DNA of 5,347 nt from Nitrospira sp. (GTDB lineage: Bacteria > UBA9089 > CG2-30-40-21 > SBAY01): positions 1-5,347 of the forward strand of contig SBAY01000305.1 in NCBI GenBank assembly GCA_005239945.1, given 5' to 3'. This document shows positions 4,969-5,347 of the stretch, in pieces (positions within the stretch are counted from its first letter, which is position 1; each line of letters starts with the position of its first letter). The notes under the pieces are model-generated. The model was given only the letters and a program-made list of their open reading frames with translations, did not search any database and was not told the DNA's origin. The position numbers and the translations under genes are program-made.

Positions 4969-5347
4969 ATGTAAAAAAGGTTATATTCCCTTATTATTTT
5001 TAAAAGTTGCAAGTATGTTTTAACTTAATTCAAGAGTTTTTTCTCCCAATAAATCTGTAGTTCCATAAAATTATTAATTTAAGATTAACAAAGTATACTC
5101 AATTTTATTTATTTTGTCAAGTGAAAAGTTAAATGTTTCATGAATTTTTTTTTTAAGAGTCGTAAGTGTTTGACATTTAAAGACTTAATTAAAGTGTTTA
5201 ATAATTGAACAGCGTTTTGGAAATATTCTTGTTCATAAAAATTGTTTAAGCCCAAGTTTCGCACTTTTTACAAAAAATGGTCAAAAAAAGGAGGGGTATG
5301 CCTTAAAAACCCTAGTAAAATCAAGGAATCAAATTTAAAAGCCCAAA
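4969..5347. other. AT-rich non-coding stretch
   Basis: No reading frame with a credible start and ribosome site is visible on either strand. The only structured items are the palindrome at 5194-5212, a short TTCATGAA palindrome followed by a T-run around 5130-5155, and a purine-rich GGAGGGG followed by ATG (5298-5300) whose frame stops after two codons. The stretch may be the upstream region of a gene beyond the right edge. Confidence 0.5.
5194..5212. promoter_or_regulatory. Remote copy of the activator-site palindrome
   Basis: GTGTTTAATAATTGAACAG matches the site 1-3 consensus GTGTyTAATwATTGrACAC at nearly every position, with the last base changed. It is about 1.65 kb from the cluster and upstream of both predicted divergent promoters. 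If it binds the activator, its target is more likely a gene to the right of the window, since no good -24/-12 promoter is visible at a suitable distance here. Confidence 0.45.

Noticed and set aside
5217..5233. A second -24/-12 promoter, TTGGAAATATTCTTGTT, on the plus strand
   Set aside because: The GG-N10 spacing fits, but the essential -12 GC is GT, and the palindrome at 5194-5212 is only about 5 bp away, too close for a normal enhancer.
5286..5306. Gene start with GGAGGGG and ATG
   Set aside because: The ATG is too close to the purine run and its frame ends after two codons.

Overview
The window is AT-rich (roughly one third G+C by eye) and carries three genes, all on the minus strand, with long non-coding gaps. 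Two of the products have export signals, and one of these looks like an outer-membrane beta-barrel. The host is therefore probably a Gram-negative (diderm) bacterium. Dispersed short repeats and several inverted repeats fit an uncultured environmental lineage, but the sequence does not let me name a phylum.

Layout, read right to left in the direction of transcription. (1) 4649-5347 has no convincing gene. It holds one remote copy of a 19-bp palindrome (5194-5212), a roughly 100-bp nested inverted repeat (4871-4968), a foldable stretch that may be a short RNA (4755-4842), and two overlapping divergent sigma-70-type promoters around 4723-4774. (2) 3653-4648 encodes a sigma-54 enhancer-binding activator made only of the AAA+ domain and a Fis-type helix-turn-helix, like PspF, with no sensory domain. 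(3) 3133-3652 is a regulatory gap. It has a cluster of 19-bp palindromes (3455-3542), a -24/-12 promoter (3383-3399), 19-nt tandem repeats just after the predicted transcription start, and two copies of a dispersed repeat. (4) 2305-3132 encodes an exported PapD-like/DUF916-like Ig-fold protein. (5) 142-2295 encodes an exported predicted beta-barrel protein ending in two SdrD-B-like Ig domains. (6) 1-141 has two inverted repeats, one of which overlaps the last base of the barrel gene.

Proposed logic (inference): the activator binds the palindromes, which sit about 90-160 bp upstream of the predicted start. It then drives sigma-54 transcription of a two-gene surface operon, in which a periplasmic chaperone-like protein works with an unusual usher-like outer-membrane barrel. 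No fibre subunit is visible in the window. The most interesting points are this compact sigma-54 circuit, the divergent chaperone/barrel pair, and the promoter-driven structured RNA candidate facing away from the activator gene.
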